From: Mactromeris polynyma
Lineage: Eukaryota; Mollusca; Bivalvia; Venerida; Mactridae
Assembly: GCA_032209605.1 (NCBI GenBank)
Contig: JASFXZ010000014.1
Location: 5,414,912-5,478,911 of the forward strand
Direction of reading: 5' to 3'
Length of the DNA: 64,000 nucleotides
Below, piece after piece: positions 51,601 through 64,000 of this stretch. The notes under the pieces are model-generated. The model saw only the letters and a program-made list of their open reading frames with translations, ran no database searches and was not told where the DNA came from. The translations under genes and the position numbers were made by a program. Position 1 is the stretch's first letter. Each line of letters opens with the position of its first letter.

Positions 51601-54600
51601 CACACTAGGCTATCTACGACACACCAGGAAGGAAAGACAACTCTATGTGATGGCACACTAGGCTATCTACGACACACCAGGACGGAAAGACAACTCTATG
51701 TGATCGCACACTAGGCTATCTACGACACACCAGGACGGAAAGACAACTATATGTGATAGCACACTAGGCTATCTACGACACTAGGCTATCTACGACACAC
51801 CAGGACGGAAAGACAACTATATGTGATGGCACACTAGGCTATCTACGACACTAGGCTATCTACGACACACCAGGACGGAAAGACAACTATATGTGATAGC
51901 ACACTAGGCTATCTACGACACTAGGCTATCTACGACACACCAGGACGGAAAGACAACTCTATGTGATGGCACACTAGGCTATCTATGACACACCAGGACG
52001 GAAAGACAACTATATGTGATAGCACACTAGGCTATCTACGACACACCAGGACGGAAAGACAACTATATGTGATGGCACACTAGGCTATCTACGACACACC
52101 AGGAAGGAAAGACAACTATATGTGATAGCACACTAGGCTATCTACGACACACCAGGACGGAAAGACAACTATATGTGATGGCACACTAGGCTATCTACGA
52201 CACACCAGGAATGAAAGACAACTATATGTGATAGCACACTAGGCTATCTACGACACACCAGGACGGAAAGACAACTATATGTGATGGCACACTAGGCTAT
52301 CTACGACACACCAGGAAGGAAAGACAACTCTATGTGATGGCACACTAGGCTATCTACGACACACCAGGACGGAAAGACAACTATATGTGATAGCACACTA
52401 GGCTATCTACGACACACCAGGAAGGAAAGACAACTCTATGTGATGGCACACTAGGCTATCTACGACACACCAGGAAGGAAAGACAACTCTATGTGATGGC
52501 ACACTAGGCTATCTACGACACACCAGGACGGAAAGACAACTATATGTGATGGCACACTAGGCTATCTACGACACTAGGCTATCTACGACACACCAGGACG
52601 GAAAGACAACTATATGTGATGGCACACTAGGCTATCTACGACACACCAGGACGGAATGACAACTATATGTGATAGCACACTAGGCTATCTACGACACACC
52701 AGGAAGGAAAGACAACTATATGTGATGGCACACTAGGCTATCTACGACACACCAGGAAGGAAAGACAACTATATGTGATGGCACACTAGGCTATCTACGA
52801 CACACCAGGACGGAAAGACAACTCTATGTGATAGCACACTAGGCTATCTACGACACACCAGGAAGGAAAGACAACTATATGTGATAGCACACTAGGCTAT
52901 CTACGACACACCAGGAAGGAAAGACAACTCTATGTGATAGCACACTAGGCTATCTACGACACACCAGGAAGGAAAGACAACTATATGTGATAGCACACTA
53001 GGCTATCTACGACACACCAGGAAGGAAAGACAACTATATGTGATAGCACACTAGGCTATCTACGACACACCAGGACGGAAAGACAACTATATGTGATAGC
53101 ACACTAGGCTGTCTACGACACACCAGGACGGAAAGACAACTATATGTGATAGCACACTAGGCTATCTACGACACACCAGGACGGAAAGACAACTATATGT
53201 GATGGCACACTAGGCTATCTACGACACACCAGGAAGGAAAGACAACTCTATGTGATGACACACTAGGCTATCTACGACACACCAGGAAGGAAAGACAACT
53301 ATATGTGATGACACACTAGGCTATCTACGACACACCAGGACGGAAAGACAACTATATGTGATGGCACACTAGGCTATCTACGACACACCAGGAAGGAAAG
53401 ACAACTATATGTGATGGCACACTGGGCTATCTACGACACACCAGGACGGAAAGACAACTATATGTGATAGCACACTAGGCTATCTACGACACACCAGGAA
53501 GGAAAGACAACTCTATGTGATAGCACACTAGGCTATCTACGACACACCAGGAAGGAAAGACAACTCTATGTGATGGCACACTAGGCTATCTACGACACAC
53601 CAGGACGGAAAGACAACTCTATGTGATCGCACACTAGGCTATCTACGACACACCAGGACGGAAAGACAACTATATGTGATAGCACACTAGGCTATCTACG
53701 ACACTAGGCTATCTACGACACACCAGGACGGAAAGACAACTATATGTGATGGCACACTAGGCTATCTACGACACTAGGCTATCTACGACACACCAGGACG
53801 GAAAGACAACTATATGTGATAGCACACTAGGCTATCTACGACACTAGGCTATCTACGACACACCAGGACGGAAAGACAACTCTATGTGATGGCACACTAG
53901 GCTATCTATGACACACCAGGACGGAAAGACAACTATATGTGATAGCACACTAGGCTATCTACGACACACCAGGACGGAAAGACAACTATATGTGATGGCA
54001 CACTAGGCTATCTACGACACACCAGGAAGGAAAGACAACTATATGTGATAGCACACTAGGCTATCTACGACACACCAGGACGGAAAGACAACTATATGTG
54101 ATGGCACACTAGGCTATCTACGACACACCAGGAAGGAAAGACAACTCTATGTGATGGCACACTAGGCTATCTACGACACACCAGGACGGAAAGACAACTA
54201 TATGTGATAGCACACTAGGCTATCTACGACACACCAGGACGGAAAGACAAATCTATGTGATGGCACACTAGGCTATCTACGACACACCAGGACGGAAAGA
54301 CAACTATATGTGATAGCACACTAGGCTATCTACGACACACCAGGACGGAAAGACAACTCTATGTGATGACACACTAGGCTATCTACGACACACTAGGCTA
54401 TCTACGACACACCAGGACGGAAAGACAACTCTATGTGATGGCACACTAGGCTATCTACGACACACCAGGACGGAAAGACAACTCTATGTGATGGCACACT
54501 AGGCTATCTACGACACACCAGGACGGAAAGACAACTCTATGTGATGGCACACTAGGCTATCTACGACACACCAGGAAGGAAAGACAACTATATGTGATAG

Positions 54601-57600
54601 CACACTAGGCTATCTACGACACACCAGGACGGAAAGACAACTATATGTGATAGCACACTAGGCTATCTACGACACACCAGGACGGAAAGACAACTATATG
54701 TGATAGCACACTAGGCTATCTACGACACACCAGGACGGAAAGACAACTATATGTGATAGCACACTAGGCTATCTACGACACACCAGGAAGGAAAGACAAC
54801 TCTATGTGATAGCACACTAGGCTATCTACGACACACCAGGACGGAAAGACAACTATATGTGATAGCACACTAGGCTATCTACGACACACCAGGACGGAAA
54901 GACAACTATATGTGATAGCACACTAGGCTATCTACGACACACCAGGACGGAAAGACAACTATATGTGATGGCACACTAGGCTATCTACGACACACCAGGA
55001 AGGAAAGACAACTCTATGTGATGGCACACTAGGCTATCTACGACACACCAGGACGGAAAGACAACTATATGTGATAGCACACTAGGCTATCTACGACACT
55101 AGGCTATCTACGACACACCAGGACGGAAAGACAACTCTATGTGATGGCACACTAGGCTATCTACGACACTAGGCTATCTACGACACACCAGGACGGAAAG
55201 ACAACTATATGTGATGGCACACTAGGCTATCTACGACACTAGGCTATCTACGACACACCAGGACGGAAAGACAACTATATGTGATAGCACACTAGGCTAT
55301 CTACGACACACCAGGACGGAAAGACAACTCTATGTGATAGCACACTAGGCTATCTACGACACACCAGGACGGAAAGACAACTCTATGTGATGGCACACTA
55401 GGCTATCTACCACACACCAGGACGGAAAGACAACTCTATGTGAAGGCACACTAGGCTATCTACGACACACCAGGAAGGAAAGACAACTCTATGTGATGGC
55501 ACACTAGGCTATCTACGACACACCAGGACGGAAAGACAACTCTATGTGATGACACACTAGGCTATCTACGACACACCAGGACGGAAAGACAACTATATGT
55601 GATAGCACACTAGGCTATCTACGACACACCAGGAAGGAAAGACAACTATATGTGATGGCACACTAGGCTATCTACGACACACCAGGAAGGAAAGACAACT
55701 ATATGTGATGGCACACTAGGCTATCTACGACACACCAGGAAGGAAAGACAACTCTATGTGATGGCACACTAGGCTATCTACGACACACCAGGACGGAAAG
55801 ACAACTATATGTGATGGCACACTAGGCTATCTGCGACACACCAGGACGGAAAGACAACTCTATGTGATGGCACACTAGGCTATTACGACACTAGGCTATC
55901 TAAGAAACACCAGGAAGGAAAGACAACTCTATGTGAAGGCACACTAGGCTATCTACGACACACCAGGACGGAAAGACAACTCTATGTGATGGCACACTAG
56001 GCTATCTACGACACACCAGGAAGGAAAGACAACTCTATGTGATGGCACACTAGGCTATCTACGACACACCAGGATGGAAAGACAACTCTATGTGATGGCA
56101 CACTAGGCTACCTACGACACACCAGGACGGAAAGACAACTCTATGTGATGGCACACTAGGCTATATACGACACACCAGGACGGAAAGACAACTCTATGTG
56201 ATGGCACACTAGGCTATCTACGACACACCAGGACGGAAAGACAACTATATGTGATAGCACACTAGGCTATCTACGACACACCAGGAAGGAAAGACAACTC
56301 TATGTGATGACACACTAGGCTATCTACGACACACCAGGACGGAAAGACAACTCTATGTGATGGCACACTAGGCTACATACGACACACCAGGACGGAAAGA
56401 CAACTCTATGTGATGGCACACTAGGCTACCTACGACACACCAGGACGGAAAGACAACTGTATGTGATGGCACACTAGGCTATCTACGACACACCAGGACG
56501 GAAAGACAACTCTATGTGATGACACACTAGGCTATCTACGACACTAGGCCATCTACGACACTAGGCTATCTACGACACACCAGGACGGAAAGACAACTCT
56601 ATGTGATGACACACTAGGCTATATACGACACACCAGGACGGAAAGACAACTCTATGTGATGGCACACTAGGCTATCTACGACACACCAGGACGGAAAGAC
56701 AACTCTATGTGATGGCACGCTATGTTATCTACGACACACCAGGACGGAAAGACAACTCTATGTGATGGCACACTAGGCTATCTACGACACTAGGCTATCT
56801 ACTACACACCAGGAAGGAAAGACAACTCTATGTGATGGCACACTAGGCTAACTACGACACACCAGGACGGAAAGACAACTCTATGTGATGGCACACTAGG
56901 CTATCTACGACACACCAGGACGGAAAGACAACTATATGTGATGGCACACTAGGCTATCTACGACACACCAGGACGGAAAGACAAATCTATGTGATGGCAC
57001 ACTAGGCTATCTACGACACTAGGCTATCCACGACACACCAGGACGGAAAGACAACTATATGTGATAGCACACTAGGCTATCTACGACACACCAGGACGGA
57101 AAGACAACTATATGTGATGGCACACTAGGCTATCTACGACACACCAGGAAGGAAAGACAACTCTATGTGATGACACACTAGGCTATCTACGACACACCAG
57201 GAAGGAAAGACAACTATATGTGATGACACACTAGGCTATCTACGACACACCAGGACGGAAAGACAACTATATGTGATGGCACACTAGGCTATCTACGACA
57301 CACCAGGAAGGAAAGACAACTATATGTGATGGCACACTGGGCTATCTACGACACACCAGGACGGAAAGACAACTATATGTGATAGCACACTAGGCTATCT
57401 ACGACACACCAGGAAGGAAAGACAACTCTATGTGATAGCACACTAGGCTATCTACGACACACCAGGAAGGAAAGACAACTCTATGTGATGGCACACTAGG
57501 CTATCTACGACACACCAGGACGGAAAGACAACTCTATGTGATCGCACACTAGGCTATCTACGACACACCAGGACGGAAAGACAACTATATGTGATAGCAC

Positions 57601-60600
57601 ACTAGGCTATCTACGACACTAGGCTATCTACGACACACCAGGACGGAAAGACAACTATATGTGATGGCACACTAGGCTATCTACGACACTAGGCTATCTA
57701 CGACACACCAGGACGGAAAGACAACTATATGTGATAGCACACTAGGCTATCTACGACACTAGGCTATCTACGACACACCAGGACGGAAAGATAACTCTAT
57801 GTGATGGCACACTAGGCTATCTATGACACACCAGGACGGAAAGACAACTATATGTGATAGCACACTAGGCTATCTACGACACACCAGGACGGAAAGACAA
57901 CTATATGTGATGGCACACTAGGCTATCTACGACACACCAGGAAGGAAAGACAACTATATGTGATAGCACACTAGGCTATCTACGACACACCAGGACGGAA
58001 AGACAACTATATGTGATGGCACACTAGGCTATCTACGACACACCAGGAAGGAAAGACAACTCTATGTGATGGCACACTAGGCTATCTACGACACACCAGG
58101 ACGGAAAGACAACTATATGTGATAGCACACTAGGCTATCTACGACACACCAGGACGGAAAGACAAATCTATGTGATGGCACACTAGGCTATCTACGACAC
58201 ACCAGGACGGAAAGACAACTATATGTGATAGCACACTAGGCTATCTACGACACACCAGGACGGAAAGACAACTCTATGTGATGACACACTAGGCTATCTA
58301 CGACACACTAGGCTATCTACGACACACCAGGACGGAAAGACAACTCTATGTGATGGCACACTAGGCTATCTACGACACACCAGGACGGAAAGACAACTCT
58401 ATGTGATGGCACACTAGGCTATCTACGACACACCAGGACGGAAAGACAACTCTATGTGATGGCACACTAGGCTATCTACGACACACCAGGAAGGAAAGAC
58501 AACTATATGTGATAGCACACTAGGCTATCTACGACACACCAGGACGGAAAGACAACTATATGTGATAGCACACTAGGCTATCTACGACACACCAGGACGG
58601 AAAGACAACTATATGTGATAGCACACTAGGCTATCTACGACACACCAGGACGGAAAGACAACTATATGTGATAGCACACTAGGCTATCTACGACACACCA
58701 GGAAGGAAAGACAACTCTATGTGATAGCAAACTAGGCTATCTACGACACACCAGGACGGAAAGACAACTATATGTGATAGCACACTAGGCTATCTACGAC
58801 ACACCAGGACGGAAAGACAACTATATGTGATAGCACACTAGGCTATCTACGACACACCAGGACGGAAAGACAACTATATGTGATGGCACACTAGGCTATC
58901 TACGACACACCAGGAAGGAAAGACAACTCTATGTGATGGCACACTAGGCTATCTACGACACACCAGGACGGAAAGACAACTATATGTGATAGCACACTAG
59001 GCTATCTACGACACTAGGCTATCTACGACACACCAGGAAGGAAAGACAACTCTATGTGATGGCACACTAGGCTATCTACGACACTAGGCTATCTACGACA
59101 CACCAGGACGGAAAGACAACTATATGTGATGGCACACTAGGCTATCTACGACACTAGGCTATCTACGACACACCAGGACGGAAAGACAACTATATGTGAT
59201 AGCACACTAGGCTATCTACGACACACCAGGACGGAAAGACAACTCTATGTGATAGCACACTAGGCTATCTACGACACACCAGGACGGAAAGACAACTCTA
59301 TGTGATGGCACACTAGGCTATCTACGACACTAGGCTATCTACGACACACCAGGAAGGAAAGACAACTCTATGTGATGGCACACTAGGCTATCTACGACAC
59401 TAGGCTATCTACGACACACCAGGACGGAAAGACAACTATATGTGATGGCACACTAGGCTATCTACGACACTAGGCTATCTACGACACACCAGGACGGAAA
59501 GACAACTATATGTGATAGCACACTAGGCTATCTACGACACACCAGGACGGAAAGACAACTCTATGTGATAGCACACTAGGCTATCTACGACACACCAGGA
59601 CGGAAAGACAACTCTATGTGATGGCACACTAGGCTATCTACGACACACCAGGACGGAAAGACAACTCTATGTGAAGGCACACTAGGCTATCTACGACACA
59701 CCAGGACGGAAAGACAACTCTTTGTGATGGCACACTAGGCTATCTACGACACACCAGGACGGAAAGACAACTCTATGTGATGACACACTAGGCTATCTAC
59801 GACACACCAGGACGGAAAGACAACTATATGTGATAGCACACTAGGCTATCTACGACACACCAGGAAGGAAAGACAACTATATGTGATGGCACACTAGGCT
59901 ATCTACGACACACCAGGAAGGAAAGACAACTATATGTGATGGCACACTAGGCTATCTACGACACACCAGGAAGGAAAGACAACTCTATGTGATGGCACAC
60001 TAGGCTATCTACGACACACCAGGACGGAAAGACAACTATATGTGATGGCACACTAGGCTATCTGCGACACACCAGGACGGAAAGACAACTCTATGTGATG
60101 GCACACTAGGCTATTACGACACTAGGCTATCTAAGAAACACCAGGAAGGAAAGACAACTCTATGTGAAGGCACACTAGGCTATCTACGACACACCAGGAC
60201 GGAAAGACAACTCTATGTGATGGCACACTAGGCTATCTACGACACACCAGGAAGGAAAGACAACTCTATGTGATGGCACACTAGGCTATCTACGACACAC
60301 CAGGACGGAAAGACAACTCTATGTGATGGCACACTAGGCTATCTACGACACACCAGGACGGAAAGACAACTCTATGTGAAGGCACACTAGGCTATCTACG
60401 ACACACCAGGACGGAAAGACAACTCTTTGTGATGGCACACTAGGCTATCTACGACACACCAGGACGGAAAGACAACTCTATGTGATGACACACTAGGCTA
60501 TCTACGACACACCAGGACGGAAAGACAACTATATGTGATAGCACACTAGGCTATCTACGACACACCAGGAAGGAAAGACAACTATATGTGATGGCACACT

Positions 60601-63600
60601 AGGCTATCTACGACACACCAGGAAGGAAAGACAACTATATGTGATGGCACACTAGGCTATCTACGACACACCAGGAAGGAAAGACAACTCTATGTGATGG
60701 CACACTAGGCTATCTACGACACACCAGGACGGAAAGACAACTATATGTGATGGCACACTAGGCTATCTGCGACACACCAGGACGGAAAGACAACTCTATG
60801 TGATGGCACACTAGGCTATTACGACACTAGGCTATCTAAGAAACACCAGGAAGGAAAGACAACTCTATGTGAAGGCACACTAGGCTATCTACGACACACC
60901 AGGACGGAAAGACAACTCTATGTGATGGCACACTAGGCTATCTACGACACACCAGGAAGGAAAGACAACTCTATGTGATGGCACACTAGGCTATCTACGA
61001 CACACCAGGACGGAAAGACAACTCTATGTGATGGCACACTAGGCTACCTACGACACACCAGGACGGAAAGACAACTCTATGTGATGGCACACTAGGCTAT
61101 ATACGACACACCAGGACGGAAAGACAACTCTATGTGATGGCACACTAGGCTATCTACGACACACCAGGACGGAAAGACAACTATATGTGATAGCACACTA
61201 GGCTATCTACGACACACCAGGAAGGAAAGACAACTCTATGTGATGACACACTAGGCTATCTACGACACACCAGGACGGAAAGACAACTATATGTGATGGC
61301 ACACTAGGCTATCTACGACACACCAGGAAGGAAAGACAACTCTATGTGATGGCACACTAGGCTACCTACGACACACCAGGACGGAAAGACAACTCTATGT
61401 GATGGCACACTAGGCTATCTACGACACACCAGGACGGAAAGACAACTCTATGTGATGACATACTAGGCTATCTACGACACTAGGCTATCTACGACACTAG
61501 GCTATCTACGACACACCAGGACGGAAAGACAACTCTATGTGATGACACACTAGGCTATATACGACACACCAGGACGGAAAGACAACTCTATGTGATGGCA
61601 CACTAGGCTATCTACGACACACCAGGACGGAAAGACAACTCTATGTGATGGCACACTATGTTATCTACGACACACCAGGACGGAAAGACAACTCTATGTG
61701 ATGGCACACTAGGCTATCTACGACACTAGGCTATCTACTACACACCAGGAAGGAAAGACAACTCTATGTGATGGCACACTAGGCTATCTACGACACACCA
61801 GGACGGAAAGACAACTCTATGTGATGGCACACTAGGCTATCTACGACACACCAGGACGGAAAGACAACTATATGTGATGGCACACTAGGCTATCTACGAC
61901 ACACCAGGACGGAAAGACAAATCTATGTGATGGCACACTAGGCTATCTACGACACTAGGCTATCTACGACACACCAGGACGGAAAGACAACTCTGTGTGA
62001 TGGCACACTAGGCTATCTACGACACACCAGGACGGAAAGACAACTCTATGTGATAGCACACTAGGCTATCTACGACACACCAGGAAGGAAAGACAACTAT
62101 ATGTGACAGCACACTAGGCTATCTACGACACACCAGGAAGGAAAGACAACTATATGTGATAGCACACTAGGCTATCTACGACACACCAGGACGGAAAGAC
62201 AACTCTATGTGATGGCACACTAGGCTATCTACGACACACCAGGACGGAAAGACAACTCTATGTGATAGCACACTAGGCTATCTACGACACATCAGGACGG
62301 AAAGACAACTCTATGTGATAGCACACTAGGCTATCTACGACACACCAGGAAGGAAAGACAACTATATGTGATAGCACACTAGGCTATCTACGACACACCA
62401 GGACGGAAAGACAACTATATGTGATGGCACACTAGGCTATCTACGACACACCAGGAAGGAAAGACAACTATATGTGATAGCACACTAGGCTATCTACGAC
62501 ACACCAGGACGGAAAGACAACTATATGTGATGGCACACTAGGCTATCTACGACACACCAGGAAGGAAAGACAACTCTATGTGATGGCACACTAGGCTATC
62601 TACGACACACCAGGACGGAAAGACAACTATATGTGATAGCACACTAGGCTATCTACGACACACCAGGAAGGAAAGACAACTCTATGTGATGGCACACTAG
62701 GCTATCTACGACACACCAGGAAGGAAAGACAACTCTATGTGATGGCACACTAGGCTATCTACGACACACCAGGACGGAAAGACAACTATATGTGATGGCA
62801 CACTAGGCTATCTACGACACTAGGCTATCTACGACACACCAGGACGGAAAGACAACTATATGTGATGGCACACTAGGCTATCTACGACACACCAGGACGG
62901 AATGACAACTATATGTGATAGCACACTAGGCTATCTACGACACACCAGGAAGGAAAGACAACTATATGTGATGGCACACTAGGCTATCTACGACACACCA
63001 GGAAGGAAAGACAACTCTATGTGATGGCACACTAGGCTATCTACGACACACCAGGACGGAAAGACAACTATATGTGATGGCACACTAGGCTATCTGCGAC
63101 ACACCAGGACGGAAAGACAACTCTATGTGATGGCACACTAGGCTATTACGACACTAGGCTATCTAAGAAACACCAGGAAGGAAAGACAACTCTATGTGAA
63201 GGCACACTAGGCTATCTACGACACACCAGGACGGAAAGACAACTCTATGTGATGGCACACTAGGCTATCTACGACACACCAGGAAGGAAAGACAACTCTA
63301 TGTGATGGCACACTAGGCTATCTACGACACACCAGGACGGAAAGACAACTCTATGTGATGGCACACTAGGCTACCTACGACACACCAGGACGGAAAGACA
63401 ACTCTATGTGATGGCACACTAGGCTATCTACGACACACCAGGACGGAAAGACAACTCTATGTGATGGCACACTAGGCTATCTACGACACACCAGGACGGA
63501 AAGACAACTATATGTGATAGCACACTAGGCTATCTACGACACACCAGGAAGGAAAGACAACTCTATGTGATGACACACTAGGCTATCTACGACACACCAG

Positions 63601-64000
63601 GACGGAAAGACAACTCTATGTGATGGCACACTAGGCTAAATACGACACACCAGGACGGAAAGACAACTCTATGTGATGGCACACTAGGCTACCTACGACA
63701 CACCAGGACGGAAAGACAACTCTATGTGATGGCACACTAGGCTATCTACGACACACCAGGACGGAAAGACAACTCTATGTGATGACACACTAGGCTATCT
63801 ACGACACTAGGCTATCTACGACACTAGGCTATCTACGACACACCAGGACGGAAAGACAACTCTATGTGATGACACACTAGGCTATCTACGACACACCAGG
63901 AAGGAAAGACAACTCTATGTGATGGCACACTAGGCTATCTACGACACACCAGGACGGAAAGACAACTATATGTGATGGCACACTAGGCTATCTACGACAC
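33666..64000. repeat. 53-bp satellite, over 30 kb, continues past window
   Basis: More than 500 monomers of 53 bp with core CACACTAGGCTATCTACGAC, then ACACCAGGACGGAAAGACAA and CTCTATGTGATGG. Many units carry one or two extra copies of a 17-base segment (TAGGCTATCTACGACAC), giving 70 or 87 bp. Common alternatives are CTCTATG/CTATATG, GATGGC/GATAGC/GATGAC and GACGG/GAAGG/GACTG. Rare variants recur at long spacings (for example 5,768 bp), so higher-order blocks exist. Since 53 is not a multiple of three there are no long frames. No interruption by genes or transposons is seen. It begins 50 bases after the SINE. Confidence 0.97.

Noticed and set aside
33666..64000. CRISPR-like array
   Set aside because: Units are contiguous without unique spacers, length is over 30 kb, there are no cas genes and the context is eukaryotic.

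Overview
The window is animal nuclear DNA, most likely from a mollusc or a related lophotrochozoan. The evidence is one intron-rich gene with GT-AG introns, a LINE retrotransposon with an esterase-type ORF1, tRNA-derived SINEs, MITEs and an exceptional load of tandem repeats. Nothing looks prokaryotic. The taxon is inferred from repeat style, not proven.

Positions 484-21455 (minus strand) hold the main finding: the 5' ten coding exons of an ENaC/degenerin/ASIC-superfamily ion channel. Short, scattered reading frames hide it. The exons run from the start codon at 21455 (HG gating motif and first membrane helix) to 484 (Cys-rich distal ectodomain). All nine junctions keep phase, and together they encode 455 residues plus part of a codon. 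The second membrane helix and C-terminal tail must lie left of position 1. Almost everything else from 560 to 21276 is intron.

The introns are filled with repeats. In map order they hold two pogo-like MITEs and a tRNA-like relic (intron 9), a 36-bp array (intron 8), a short inverted-repeat element (intron 7), 65-bp and 74-bp arrays (intron 6), a 28-bp array with a SINE (intron 3), and a 40-bp array, a 173-bp satellite, a broken Cys-rich ORF and a 35-bp array (intron 1). A 33-bp array lies just upstream of the gene. Several arrays share flanking sequence, which suggests one dispersed element family that repeatedly expands internal tandem repeats, as described for Helentron-like/pearl elements of bivalves.

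Positions 22396-33610 are intergenic and repeat-rich: truncated LINE-type tails, one near-intact CR1/L2-type LINE (25170 to about 29495), three tandem copies of a 0.77-kb unit joined by long palindromes (29671-32010), an LINE-tail-like repeat split by a small fold-back, and a SINE split by another insertion with a 24-bp duplication.

From 33666 to the right edge (over 30 kb, running out of the window) is one satellite of 53-bp monomers with 17-bp internal duplications and higher-order blocks, including a 5,768-bp period. No gene is seen in it.
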